The notes: generated from the sequence alone by a model not told the origin. Shown: positions 26,525 through 34,941, numbered from the stretch's first letter. The stretch: DNA of 64,000 bases from Bin76 sp963665765 (GCA_963665765.1 OY762464.1:2666001-2730000); one strand, 5' to 3'. Program-made: numbers and translations.

Positions 26525-27304
26525 GTGTTCCCACAGGTAGGCTCTGTGGTTAGGATGCAAATGAGGATCAGTCCGACTCCTCAACCTGGGGAGGAGCGCT
26601 TGAATCGGGAGAGCCGCGAGTTTCTCGCCTATCTGCGGAGTGTCCCACCTGTTCCGAGGAAAGACGACCCGAACGACTGGCTATGGCAGATCCGCGACCA
26701 TTTGCGTCGCTCTCCCGCAAAACGGTTGGAGCGGTGGGCCTCGTTCGCTGACGGTGCGTTGCGGATCAACAGTCACAGGCTCGGGTTACCGCATGTGTCG
26801 TTTGATCCACTGCAGGTGCTCCGCACCCTCACAGCTCAGGGGGTTGCTTTTGTGATGGTGGGGATGGGAGCCGGCTACTTGCAGGGCGCTCCCTATCCCA
26901 GTTACAACACCGATATCACGCCCAGGACAGACCCGGCCAACATCGCCAGGATAGAACAGGCGTTGGTCGGGTTGCATGCCCGGCCGTTGGACAGGGACGA
27001 GTGGGGGCCGGTGGCAGAACCCACCCTGCCAGGGTTCAGAAGGCTACTGACCGTAGCGGGGATGGTCAACGTGGTCAATGCTCTTCCCGGGGTTGGCGGC
27101 TACGACCAAGTAATGGAAAACGCCGATCTCTTAGATGTGAGCGACGACCTGTCAGTGTGGGTAGCGGCGCTGGAGGACGTGGTCCGCAACAAAGAAGCCA
27201 TGAGCAACATGACCGAAAGGCCCCGTCACAGCCACACGATGGACAGCCTGCACGTGCTCATGGGCAAAGAAACCCTGGCTGCCAAGAAGAAGCAGGCCAA
27301 TTAG
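26525..27304 (+). CDS. Nucleotidyltransferase-fold protein with altered metal site
   Basis: The 259-residue product has an N-terminal helical region (about residues 25-95) and then a minimal nucleotidyltransferase-like domain with F-V-M-V-G-M-G-A-G-Y-L-Q-G. The position of the usual metal-binding D-x-D reads N-T-D-I-T, so only one of the two acidic residues remains. The C-terminal part resembles the next protein in a segment of the form A-L-E-D-V-V-x-x-K. GTG 26525 is the longest start; ATG 26555 is possible. It abuts the TTG start of the next gene. A toxin-like or regulatory role is inference. Confidence 0.6.
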   Translation: MFPQVGSVVRMQMRISPTPQPGEERLNRESREFLAYLRSVPPVPRKDDPNDWLWQIRDHLRRSPAKRLERWASFADGALRINSHRLGLPHVSFDPLQVLRTLTAQGVAFVMVGMGAGYLQGAPYPSYNTDITPRTDPANIARIEQALVGLHARPLDRDEWGPVAEPTLPGFRRLLTVAGMVNVVNALPGVGGYDQVMENADLLDVSDDLSVWVAALEDVVRNKEAMSNMTERPRHSHTMDSLHVLMGKETLAAKKKQAN

Positions 27305-27829
27305 TTGCAGCGTCTTGACCTCATCGCAAAAACGCTGATTGATCACAAAGTCGAATTTGTCCTGCTGGGAAACTACGGTGCTCAGATACAGGGCGCGCAG
27401 GTGCTCACCGAAGATGCGGACATGGCCTACCACCGAGGACAAGAGAACCTTGTGCGACTGATGGCAGCCTTGGAGGAAATGGGCGCTCGTATCCGGTTCG
27501 GCGACGAGACGGTGTGGCTTCCTTACAGCGACCCTCTGCTGCTGTCCAGCGGCGACATTTGGAACCTACGCACCACCCACGGGGATTTGGACCTCCTATA
27601 CGCGCCTGCTGGGGGTGGCTACGATCACCTAATCCAGGACGCGGTGGAAGTGGAAATAGGCGATGGTGTCGTGGTATTGGCCGCCTCATTGGACGACATC
27701 ATCCATTCCAAACAACTGGCCAACAGAGAAAAAGACCACATAGCCCTACCCGAATTGCGTCGCTTGCGCGACGAACAGCAACACCAACGTGAAGACCCCG
27801 GTTGTCCCTCAAGCTATAACCCAGCCTAG
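27305..27829 (+). CDS. Nucleotidyltransferase-like protein
   Basis: The 174-residue product starts with TTG immediately after the previous stop. It has a nucleotidyltransferase-like core: V-E-F-V-L-L-G-N-Y-G-A then T-E-D-A-D-M with both acidic residues. The C-terminal S-L-D-D-I-I-x-S-K-x-x-A-N-R-E-K-D and L-P-E-L-R-R-L-R-D are typical of small NTase-fold proteins found in toxin-antitoxin-like pairs. It appears homologous to its upstream neighbour but keeps the active-site pattern. The pair may work together, with the degenerate copy as partner; this is inference. Confidence 0.68.
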   Translation: MQRLDLIAKTLIDHKVEFVLLGNYGAQIQGAQVLTEDADMAYHRGQENLVRLMAALEEMGARIRFGDETVWLPYSDPLLLSSGDIWNLRTTHGDLDLLYAPAGGGYDHLIQDAVEVEIGDGVVVLAASLDDIIHSKQLANREKDHIALPELRRLRDEQQHQREDPGCPSSYNPA

Positions 27830-28023
27830 TTCGGATATCAGTGTTCTCCACCCCAAGCGAATGACCCGACCCACAGATCCCAACCAGGCGTTCAACCGTT
27901 CATAACCGGCGGTGTCGGCTGTGATCGGTGCCGTACCCAAGACCCGCCCACATGATATTGACTGGCTACGGGTAAGTGTCACACCGTAGGAGTTAGAGTG
28001 AGTGATGGAATAAACGCCCAAAG

Positions 28024-28248
28024 GTGTTCGAGAAATGGCCGGAGTGTCTCAACAGGGGCATGAAAATTGCGGCCGCTTGCCAGTGCCGGTCAGGCTGTCA
28101 GAACTGCATTGAGCCGGCCAAGTCCTATAACTCCAGTGGTGGCGATCTCGATAAGCGTTTGGGAATTGAGTTGGGGTATCAGTTGCTATCGGCTTATCAG
28201 CAGGGTCCGAGCCATCGGTTCCGCCGGGGGCGGATGGTGGCTGTCTAG
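28024..28248 (+). pseudogene. C-terminal remnant of a DUF1998-type helicase
   Basis: This 74-codon frame carries C-x-C, then G-C-Q-N-C-I and L-D-K-R-L-G-I-E-L, the Cys-rich end that closes the DUF1998 region of large DEAD/DEAH helicases (MrfA-like and some defence helicases). No helicase motifs precede it, and the 194 bases upstream (27830-28023) show nothing recognisable. The helicase body has been lost, probably by deletion or at a recombination junction at this end of the defence-like stretch. Confidence 0.6.
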
Positions 28249-28544
28249 CGTTGGCGGGGGAGGTCGGCGGCTTTCAGGAGTGATCCGTTGGCGTCGAGGA
28301 TGCCGATTTTGGTGCCGATGGTGGCGGGACTGGCCGCGAACAGATCACCTCGATTGATAACCAGGAATCGGTAGGTCATCAGGGGTCGCAGGCGCTTCAC
28401 GGTCTTTTTGATCTGCTTGTGATCGGCTGCTATCCCCAAGGTGCCTTTGGAACAGATCAGATCGGCCTTGCCGGTGGGGTCGGGCTCAGCGGAGAGCTTT
28501 TCGATCATTGCCTGTCGGAGTTGGTCTTCGGTCATTCGGGCCAT
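28245..28544 (-). CDS. Hypothetical protein
   Basis: The 99-residue product begins with ATG preceded by AGGTGG and has good GC-ending codon use. It is basic and mixed helix/strand, with no signal peptide, membrane helix or motif I recognise. It overlaps the helicase remnant tail-to-tail by four bases and precedes mtlD on the same strand by reading direction, but it is downstream of the mannitol operon and may simply be cotranscribed. Confidence 0.5.
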   Translation of the reverse strand: MARMTEDQLRQAMIEKLSAEPDPTGKADLICSKGTLGIAADHKQIKKTVKRLRPLMTYRFLVINRGDLFAASPATIGTKIGILDANGSLLKAADLPRQR

Positions 28545-28595
28545 GGTCCACCTGGAGGGTCGGTTGTTCTTGCCCCGATCATATACGACGAATAA

Positions 28596-29717
28596 TCAAG
28601 ATGAAGTGTTAGCCATGCGGTTTTCCAGCATTTCAGCCAATGCTTGGTCTGATTCCTCCAGGTTTACCACCGATTGCCACCCTCCCGACGCCAGTGCCTG
28701 TCGCAGTTCGCCCATTCCTTCCACTCGGTTGTCGTCCAATGAGAGCCCGGCCACGATGGCGTCGCAGAGGGCCCCCGAGGGGAGGCCTTGCCGGACCGCT
28801 TCTCGGGCAGGGCCGACCAGCCGCTCGGACGGTCCCAGCTTCCGCAAAGGGTTGCGAGCCACCCGACGGATGGGATCCACCAAGGTGGAGGTCTCGAACC
28901 GTTGGAGGTTGAATCGTCCGTAATCGGCCAGTTCTTCTTCGGTCCAATCTTCCATCTGCGCGGAGAGCACGGCTGCCATGGCGCCCGCAATCTCTTGGAG
29001 TCGCTTCCGGATGGAAGGGTCGGAGACCGCTCGGGCCACGGTCCGGTGCCCGGCGTGCCATCCCAGGAAGGCCCCGGCGGCGTGCAGCCCGTTGACCAGC
29101 CACAGTTTCCTCTTCCGATAGAGATCCAGGCCGGCAACCAACTCCACTCCCGCCACGTCCGGGTCCGGGCCCACCCAGTCTTGTTTGGCCACTTTGAAGT
29201 CGAAACGCGCCTCCACTTCCACTTCCAATCCGTCACTCGTCGAGCCGGGCACCATCCTGTCGACCAGTGTCTCGGGAAACCCCACTCCCGTCGGATGGGC
29301 GCCCATCACACCGGCAACATGTTTGAGGAGCAGAGCGCTGTTCGGGTCGGCGTTCTCGCAGGCCAGCACGTTGCGAATGCGACTGTCGCGGCGGGAAAGG
29401 GCAGCTGCGATGGTGGGCGCCACGCGGTGAAGTATTCCGGGACCCACCGCGGTGCACACCACTTCCGCTTTGGCGGCGGCGGAGATGGCTTCGCCCGCCA
29501 CACCGTTCACCGCCCTGACATTTCCGATCAACCGGGTGGATCGGCGGTCGGTGCTCACTTCGATCACCCGGTATTGGCCCTCCCGGTTGATCAGATTCAC
29601 CAACTCGGGAAAGACATCAACGAAGATCACCTCCCATCCGGCGCGCCCGAACAGCCAACCCAGCAATCCCCTTCCTATGTTCCCGGCGCCGAATACGGCC
29701 ACCCGTCGTCGGGTCAT
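28596..29717 (-). CDS. mtlD: Mannitol-1-phosphate 5-dehydrogenase
   Basis: The 373-residue product begins with the NAD-binding A-V-F-G-A-G-N-I-G-R-G-L. It also has the mannitol dehydrogenase family signature region K-L-W-L-V-N-G-L-H and the A-C-E-N segment. It oxidises mannitol 1-phosphate, delivered by the PTS proteins upstream, to fructose 6-phosphate. ATG 29717 overlaps the stop of the EIIA gene by four bases, which fixes the start and shows coupling. It is the last gene of the mannitol operon. Confidence 0.93.
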   Translation of the reverse strand: MTRRRVAVFGAGNIGRGLLGWLFGRAGWEVIFVDVFPELVNLINREGQYRVIEVSTDRRSTRLIGNVRAVNGVAGEAISAAAKAEVVCTAVGPGILHRVAPTIAAALSRRDSRIRNVLACENADPNSALLLKHVAGVMGAHPTGVGFPETLVDRMVPGSTSDGLEVEVEARFDFKVAKQDWVGPDPDVAGVELVAGLDLYRKRKLWLVNGLHAAGAFLGWHAGHRTVARAVSDPSIRKRLQEIAGAMAAVLSAQMEDWTEEELADYGRFNLQRFETSTLVDPIRRVARNPLRKLGPSERLVGPAREAVRQGLPSGALCDAIVAGLSLDDNRVEGMGELRQALASGGWQSVVNLEESDQALAEMLENRMANTSS

Positions 29718-30172
29718 TCGGGAGGTGCTGCCAGGGTCTCCCGGACGTAGTTTTCGTCGGTGGCCGCCGCCAGCCGATCGCACAGGTCCTCGTCGTCCAA
29801 GACTTCCGCCAGATGGGACATCACCGCCAGATGTTCTTCGCCCACCGCCGCCAGTCCGAACACCAGATAGGCCAGGTCGTCCTCATCACCCCAGGGGACG
29901 CCGCCGGGATATTGGGCCAGCACCAGGGCGGTGCGTTTGATGAGGCCTTTGTCTTCGTAGGTGCAGTGGGGAAGGGCGATCCCGTTGCCGAGATAGGTGG
30001 AGATCACCTCTTCCCGGGCCAGCATGGAGGCGCCGTACCCTGCTTCCACCGCTCCCAGGTCTAACAGCATGCCCGAAACCCGATCGATGGCGTCTTTCAT
30101 GGTCTGGCCCTGCTCACCCAGGGTGATGGCCTCGACTGAGGTAACCGATGTATTCGCCATGATCTCGGTCAA
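29714..30172 (-). CDS. mtlF: PTS mannitol-type EIIA protein
   Basis: The 152-residue product is a mannitol/fructose-family EIIA domain with the phosphorylated H69 in L-G-N-G-I-A-L-P-H-C. It accepts phosphate from HPr and gives it to EIIB. It overlaps the EIIB stop and the mtlD start by four bases each. It starts at ATG 30172 or ATG 30160. Being separate from EIIC, the system has the three-protein arrangement rather than the fused E. coli MtlA form. Confidence 0.92.
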   Translation of the reverse strand: MTEIMANTSVTSVEAITLGEQGQTMKDAIDRVSGMLLDLGAVEAGYGASMLAREEVISTYLGNGIALPHCTYEDKGLIKRTALVLAQYPGGVPWGDEDDLAYLVFGLAAVGEEHLAVMSHLAEVLDDEDLCDRLAAATDENYVRETLAAPPE

Positions 30173-30492
30173 CTCCCTACCACGTTGTTGCCGGCGGAAA
30201 GGTCCTTTACCAACCGGGTCAGTGCGGGGTCGTTCAAAAAGGTCTTGAAGGGGATAACTGCGGCGTGAGGCGCCACCTGCTTGACTCGGGCGGCCAAACC
30301 GGCGTGAGTGACCACCACGTCGGCCTGGGCGGGAATGTCGTGCACCGGGGTATGGCTGACTTTGATGGGCAGCTTGGCTTTTTTGATCTTCTTTTTGAGA
30401 GCGTTGGTGACCATCAGGCTGGATCCCATGCCGGCTTCACAGGCCAGGACTATCCACTGGACATCCGCCGCCGCTTTTGTAACTGAACTCAT
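30169..30492 (-). CDS. PTS mannitol-type EIIB protein
   Basis: The 107-residue product is a stand-alone EIIB domain of the mannitol type, with the phosphocysteine C18 in V-L-A-C-E-A-G-M-G-S-S. It receives phosphate from EIIA and transfers it to mannitol as EIIC imports it. It overlaps the EIIA gene by four bases and follows a strong hairpin placed after the EIIC gene. Confidence 0.92.
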   Translation of the reverse strand: MSSVTKAAADVQWIVLACEAGMGSSLMVTNALKKKIKKAKLPIKVSHTPVHDIPAQADVVVTHAGLAARVKQVAPHAAVIPFKTFLNDPALTRLVKDLSAGNNVVGS

Positions 30493-30515
30493 GTTGTCAA
30501 TCCTTTGGTTAAGGG

Positions 30516-30551
30516 AGTGGGGAGAGCCTCCTTTTGGAAGCTCTCCCCACT
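30516..30551 (-). terminator. Hairpin between EIIC and EIIB genes
   Basis: A perfect 12-bp stem (AGTGGGGAGAGC with GCTCTCCCCACT) and a 12-base loop lies between the EIIC stop and the EIIB start. No U-run follows in the direction of transcription. It is more likely an mRNA-stability or processing element, or an attenuator giving more EIIC message, than a full terminator. Confidence 0.6.
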
Positions 30552-30571
30552 TTAGGCGAAGTTAGGTTTGT

Positions 30572-31666
30572 TTAGCCGGTAGGAACGCCGGGCATGGCGC
30601 CGATCATTTCCTCTGTTCCCTCTGATTCCTTGACAGGTGAAATCCGCAACAGCAGGCTGCCGACCACGAAGGCGGCGGCCGCGGCGGCTGCCACCCCCAA
30701 TAGGACTCCGAAGTGCTGCCCCTTGGGCATCACCGCCAGATAGGCGAAGATGGAGCCTGGTGAAGGCGTTGCTGTCAATCCCGCATCGAAAATCACGAAG
30801 ATGATGTCGGCGAGGATGCCGCCGGCCCACACCGAGAGAATCATGATGGGGTGCATGAGAATGTAGGGGAAATAGATTTCATGGATCCCACCGAAGAAGT
30901 GAATCACGATGGCGCCGGGGGCGGACAGCTTGGCCAGACCCTTGCCGGCGAACCAATAGGCCAAAAGCAGACCGAGGCCCGGCCCGGGGTTGGTTTCCAG
31001 CAGGAAGTAGATCGAGCGGCCCGTCTCGGCAGCTTCGTCCACGCCCAGTGGCCCCAGAATCCCGTGGTTGATGGCGTTGTTCAAGAACAACACCTTTCCG
31101 ACCTCAATGGGTATGTCAGCCAGCGGCAGAATTCCGGCGTCGGTGATCCAGTCCACCAGGTTGCCGAAGAAGTTGGCGATGGCGGCCATGATCGGCCCCA
31201 TGATCCATTGGCCGACAATGGCCAAAAGGGCGCCGAGGATCCCGGCCGAGAAGTTGTTGTAAAGCATCTCGAAGCCGACGGGGACCCGGTGGCCCATGGC
31301 CTCGTCGACCTTCATGATCAACCAGGCGGCCGCGGGACCGACAATCATCGCGCCCAAGAACTGGGGCGGGTCTCCGGTAGCGCCACTTTCCAGAACAAAG
31401 TCGGCGCCGATGATGATTCCCATGGTTGCGAGGGAGCCCATTACGCCACCTCGGTGGCCATATACCATCTTGCCGCCGGTGTAACCGATCAAAATCGGCA
31501 ACAGGAAAACAATAATGGGGCCTACCAGTTCCAGAAGGGTGTCGTTGGGTGTCCATCCGGTGGGAATGAAAAAAGCAGTGATCAATCCCCAGGCGATAAA
31601 CGCTCCGATGTTAGGGATGACCATACCCGCCATAAACCCGCCAAATTTCTGCAGACGTGTTAGCAT
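30572..31666 (-). CDS. mtlA: PTS mannitol-specific EIIC permease
   Basis: The 364-residue membrane protein matches the EIIC part of mannitol permease. It has several hydrophobic helices and the substrate-site region G-G-I-H-E-I-Y-F-P-Y with its conserved Glu, and N-N-A-I-N-H-G-I-L-G-P-L-G. It lacks the EIIB and EIIA domains that follow in fused MtlA; these are the next two genes. It is the first gene of the operon, with AAAGGAG before the ATG and a promoter and operator-like palindrome upstream. Confidence 0.93.
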   Translation of the reverse strand: MLTRLQKFGGFMAGMVIPNIGAFIAWGLITAFFIPTGWTPNDTLLELVGPIIVFLLPILIGYTGGKMVYGHRGGVMGSLATMGIIIGADFVLESGATGDPPQFLGAMIVGPAAAWLIMKVDEAMGHRVPVGFEMLYNNFSAGILGALLAIVGQWIMGPIMAAIANFFGNLVDWITDAGILPLADIPIEVGKVLFLNNAINHGILGPLGVDEAAETGRSIYFLLETNPGPGLGLLLAYWFAGKGLAKLSAPGAIVIHFFGGIHEIYFPYILMHPIMILSVWAGGILADIIFVIFDAGLTATPSPGSIFAYLAVMPKGQHFGVLLGVAAAAAAAFVVGSLLLRISPVKESEGTEEMIGAMPGVPTG

Positions 31667-31689
31667 TTCCGCTCCTTTGGTTAGGGGAC

Positions 31690-31721
31690 CGATACGTATC
31701 GTTACTAATAACCATAGGCAA
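31690..31721 (-). promoter_or_regulatory. Promoter with palindromic operator of the mannitol operon
   Basis: On the minus strand TTGCCT (31716-31721) is separated by 17 bases from TACGTA (31693-31698). The latter lies in the centre of the perfect 12-bp palindrome CGATACGTATCG (31690-31701). A palindrome covering the -10 position is what a repressor site would look like. No regulator gene is adjacent. Confidence 0.5.
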
Positions 31722-31778
31722 TGAGATACCTCCCGGCGGGGGAATTCGCGGGAATTTTTCGTTATTTCAGGGCAAGTT

Positions 31779-32456
31779 TTAGCTTGAACCGACCGTTCGG
31801 TACGCGAATGCCACGGTCACGGCGCCCACCGACAGGGCGGGAGCGCTCAGCAGCCAAAAAGCGACTATTCCGATCGGACCCGGACCCCAGAGATAGAAGA
31901 GTGCCCCGGCGGGAGCGAAAAACACCAGGAGCATCAGCACCAGTGCCAGCAGTCGCGTGCGCTTTCCCCTGGTCAGTTCCGAACTTGCTGCCAGCGCAGC
32001 GAACCCCTTGGCTTTTCTGTCCAGAATCAGGAAGGGATAGAAGGTGTAGATCATCAGCACCATCACACCGGGGATCACCAGGAACACCATGCCCACCGCC
32101 ACCGTGAATGAGAAGGCGGCGGTGGTCCGGACGAAACCGTCCCGCACCCACCAGTCGTCCCTCTGCGTGTATCGCTCCGGCTGGGCCGCGGTGGCCGCCA
32201 TGGCGGCGCGGGCCAGGGGCCACCCCACATATCCGGCCACCGCGAAGCTCCCCAGCCAGATGAGCAAATAGACCCAAAAGAAAAGAGGATTGTCCGCGCG
32301 GGTGTTGGCGCTGGCCTGCCACACCAAAAGAACTGTGGACGGGACCACCATTAAGGAAGCCGATCTGATTAGCAAACTTCCCTGGGACCGAGAATAGGCC
32401 CTGATGCCTTCCCCCAGCACCCGGAAAATGCGCAGGGGGGCTGTTGCTTCGGGCAA
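31779..32456 (-). CDS. Hypothetical multi-helix membrane protein
   Basis: The product of about 225 residues has five or six hydrophobic segments, with a soluble loop that includes D-R-K-A-K-G-F-A-A-L. The architecture recalls generic bacterial proteins annotated DUF4013/DUF975-like, but I cannot assign a family. The frame is open much farther upstream, where it overlaps the plus-strand gene at 32503. TTG 32456, preceded by AAAGG, avoids that overlap and is my choice. It is divergent from that gene. Confidence 0.6.
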   Translation of the reverse strand: MPEATAPLRIFRVLGEGIRAYSRSQGSLLIRSASLMVVPSTVLLVWQASANTRADNPLFFWVYLLIWLGSFAVAGYVGWPLARAAMAATAAQPERYTQRDDWWVRDGFVRTTAAFSFTVAVGMVFLVIPGVMVLMIYTFYPFLILDRKAKGFAALAASSELTRGKRTRLLALVLMLLVFFAPAGALFYLWGPGPIGIVAFWLLSAPALSVGAVTVAFAYRTVGSS

Positions 32457-32502
32457 GTTATCGACCTTTGACGGGGTTTCTCCCCAGGCTACTCTACGGA
32501 CT

Positions 32503-32763
32503 GTGAGTGGAGAACCGCGGCCTGACGTGGAGGCGGTGGTTGCCGCGTTGGCGCCGTTCTCCTCGGGATTGGCCGCCGATGGGTATGCGTTGGAGGTGAG
32601 CAGGTCGGGTTCCGGCGGGTTGCGGGTGAAAATAGTGGCCGGATCCGATGCCTGCGAGGACTGTCTGATTCCCAGAGAAATGTTCACCGGGATGCTCTCT
32701 TCCCGTTTGGCTTCCCAGGGCGTGGAGTTCTCAGAACTTTGCCTGGTCTATCCCGCCGACTGA
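32503..32763 (+). CDS. Small hypothetical protein with D-A-C-E-D-C motif
   Basis: The 86-residue product begins at GTG 32503 and ends 10 bases before the aminotransferase gene. It contains a C-E-D-C pair followed by L-I-P-R-E-M-F, in the style of small Fe-S or metal-associated proteins; the family is not recognised. Codon use is good. A longer frame to 32404 would overlap the opposing membrane-protein gene. Its position suggests cotranscription with the PLP enzyme downstream. Confidence 0.55.
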   Translation: MSGEPRPDVEAVVAALAPFSSGLAADGYALEVSRSGSGGLRVKIVAGSDACEDCLIPREMFTGMLSSRLASQGVEFSELCLVYPAD

Positions 32764-32773
32764 TTCTCGGCCT

Positions 32774-33916
32774 ATGACCACGCCGTTTTCGGGCTTGAAG
32801 ATGCCCGCCAGAGACCTTTTCGATCTCGGGGAGGAGGTTGTTTGGCTGAACAGCGCCTACTTGGGTGCTCGGGCCAAGCCGGTGGCCGAGGCGGTGGCGG
32901 CGGCGGTGAACCGCCCCTTGCCGGAGGTGACCGTCTCGGATTTCTTCGAGGTCGGAAATCGAATGAGGGTGCTGCTGGCTTCGCTGGTGGGGGGAGATCC
33001 CGAAGGCGTCGCGTTGGTGCCCTCCGCCAGCTATGGCGTGGCTACCGCGGCGGCGGCGTTGCGGGTGGGAGACGGCCACCGGGTGTTGATGCTGGAAGAA
33101 CAGTTTCCCGCCATGGTGTATCCCTGGACCGAGCGGGGCGCCGAGCCGGTCTTTGTCAAGCGTCCGTCCGACGACGATTGGACCAGCGCGGTTCTGGGCT
33201 GTCTCGATGAAACCATCTCGGTGGTGTCGGCGCCGGCTTGCCATTGGACGGATGGGACCCGGGTGGACCTGGAGACGGTGGGGGAGGCGGCCCGATCGGT
33301 GGGCGCTCGATTGGTGGTGGACATTTCCCAGAGTCTGGGAATGGCGCCCTTCGATGTGGGGACTGTCCGGCCCGACTTTGTGGTGGCGGTGGGGTACAAA
33401 TGGCTCCTGGGGCCCCCGGGAATGTCATATCTGTGGGCTTCTCCGGAGAATCGGGAAGGTCGGCCGTTGGATGCCAACTGGATGACCCGGGCAGGAATCG
33501 ATGACTTCACCCGGGTCAACCAGTATCGCTGGGAGTTGGCTTCGGGCGCCAGGCGCTATGACGCCGGACAAACCTGGAACCTGTGGCTCACCGAGGCGGC
33601 CTGCGCCGGCTTGGAGATCCTGTCGGGAGTGGGCGCCCATTGCCTGTCGGCGCACAGTCGGCAGCTGACCGACCGACTGGCCGAAGAGTCGATGGCTCTG
33701 GGGCTGTCGGCCCCCGACCCCCGGTTCCGAAGCGCCCATCTGATGGGACTTCGTCTGCCGGAAGGCGCCGATCCCCGGTCGTTGGTCACCGAACTCGCCG
33801 CCCGTTCGGTCTACGTCTCGGTCCGGGGCAAATCGGTGCGGGTGTCGGCTCACATGTGGAACACCGAATCCGACATCGACCGCCTGCTGGAGGGCCTGTC
33901 CTCCTGGGTGAACTGA
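32774..33916 (+). CDS. Aminotransferase class V-fold PLP enzyme
   Basis: The 380-residue product is a fold-type I PLP enzyme related to kynureninase and cysteine desulfurase-type proteins. The cofactor Lys is K209 in V-A-V-G-Y-K-W-L-L-G-P, preceded by V-V-D-I-S-Q-S-L-G with the pyridine-contacting Asp. The N-terminal W-L-N-S-A-Y-L-G is typical of the class. It lacks a clear active-site Cys loop of SufS/NifS, so amino-group or C-C lyase chemistry is as likely as desulfuration. The substrate is not decided by sequence. Confidence 0.82.
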   Translation: MTTPFSGLKMPARDLFDLGEEVVWLNSAYLGARAKPVAEAVAAAVNRPLPEVTVSDFFEVGNRMRVLLASLVGGDPEGVALVPSASYGVATAAAALRVGDGHRVLMLEEQFPAMVYPWTERGAEPVFVKRPSDDDWTSAVLGCLDETISVVSAPACHWTDGTRVDLETVGEAARSVGARLVVDISQSLGMAPFDVGTVRPDFVVAVGYKWLLGPPGMSYLWASPENREGRPLDANWMTRAGIDDFTRVNQYRWELASGARRYDAGQTWNLWLTEAACAGLEILSGVGAHCLSAHSRQLTDRLAEESMALGLSAPDPRFRSAHLMGLRLPEGADPRSLVTELAARSVYVSVRGKSVRVSAHMWNTESDIDRLLEGLSSWVN

Positions 33917-33997
33917 CCCGCAGATTCCGATGACAACCCCGAATCCCCGGTGGCCTGCATTCAAGATATGAGTGCGTCCGTCTCCTACAATGCCACT

Positions 33998-34405
33998 ATG
34001 GCCGTCTCTGGTTCGGGGTGGACTTCTCGCCCAATGAATGCTGCTGAATTGGCGCCTTTGCTAACTCATGAATATGACAAACGGGGTGGTTGGGTGGCTC
34101 TTGCTCAGTTTGCTCGGGACTGGAACCGCTTTCCCGATCGACGCCTTTCCATGATCAGTGATCCCTTGCCGGCACAGACTGATCTAAGAAGGGGGGCGGC
34201 GATTTCCGCAGTTGTCCACTCTCTTTGCATACGCGATGGTATGCCGGTCCCTGGTTGGGTATTGGACTGGCGACACGACACTCCTGTCACTCTGGCGTCG
34301 GGAAGCACCACGGATTCTGCCTTTCCGAGAGGGGTCCGGATACGCTCCCCTGCTGTTTGCGATTATCACCGGGTCTTTTTCGAGAGCAGTTTTTTGGGTG
34401 GCTGA
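33998..34405 (+). CDS. Hypothetical partner of the adjacent nucleotidyltransferase gene
   Basis: This 135-residue product (start uncertain; GTG 33950 and ATG 34034 are alternatives) ends in P-V-P-G-W-V-L-D-W, then I-R-S-P-A-V-C-D-Y-H-R-V-F-F. This resembles a type of small protein often encoded directly before DUF6036-like nucleotidyltransferases in actinobacteria. Its stop shares one base with the next start (TGATG). An antitoxin-like role is inference from that arrangement. Because its partner is broken, this gene may be non-functional in practice. Confidence 0.5.
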   Translation: MAVSGSGWTSRPMNAAELAPLLTHEYDKRGGWVALAQFARDWNRFPDRRLSMISDPLPAQTDLRRGAAISAVVHSLCIRDGMPVPGWVLDWRHDTPVTLASGSTTDSAFPRGVRIRSPAVCDYHRVFFESSFLGG

Positions 34406-34941
34406 TGACACCGGGGCTTGATCGGGACTTTCTTGAGCAGTTATTCAGAGAGATAGACGACGAGCTTGAACAACCGCTTGGGATTCATCTGGTAGTCGTG
34501 GGAGGGGCCGCCCTTATCTTTGCAGGTCTGGAAAGAGCCACGGAGAATGTCGATTCGGTGTTGCAACGATTGCCTGATCAGTTGCAGACAGCTATCCAAG
34601 CTGTAGGACCCGCCATGCCCTACCTAACGACTGGTTCAACACTAGACCTTCACATCTGACTCCGAGGGTGTTTTGGCGCTTCGAGTTCTCCCCCGATCTT
34701 CGAAGGAAAAAACTATGTCATATAGCGGCCGGATCTCCTTTATCTTCTGGTAATGAAACTTTACGCGGCTCGTGACAAAGACATCGAGGATGCGTTGTGG
34801 TTGATGCGTCAAACAGGAAGAGATACCAGTGGCACGCTCTCATATTTGGTGGAGCAGGCCTACGGTGAAGAGGCGCTGGATGACCAGGTCCGCAATTTTA
34901 TCCGTCGAGTTTCAGAAATATGGGAAAATGAATCGGGTTGA
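34405..34941 (+). pseudogene. Broken DUF6036-like nucleotidyltransferase
   Basis: The first part (34405-34659) has the NTase start V-V-V-G-G-A-A-L-I-F-A-G, then E-N-V-D where a D-x-D is expected. It runs into a stop. The C-terminal signature M-K-L-Y-A-A-R-D-K-D-I-E-D-A reappears at 34753-34941. The roughly 90 bases between contain stops in the shared frame, and readable stretches lie in other frames, so at least two small indels are needed. The metal site is also degenerate. This is a decayed toxin-like gene. Confidence 0.65.
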
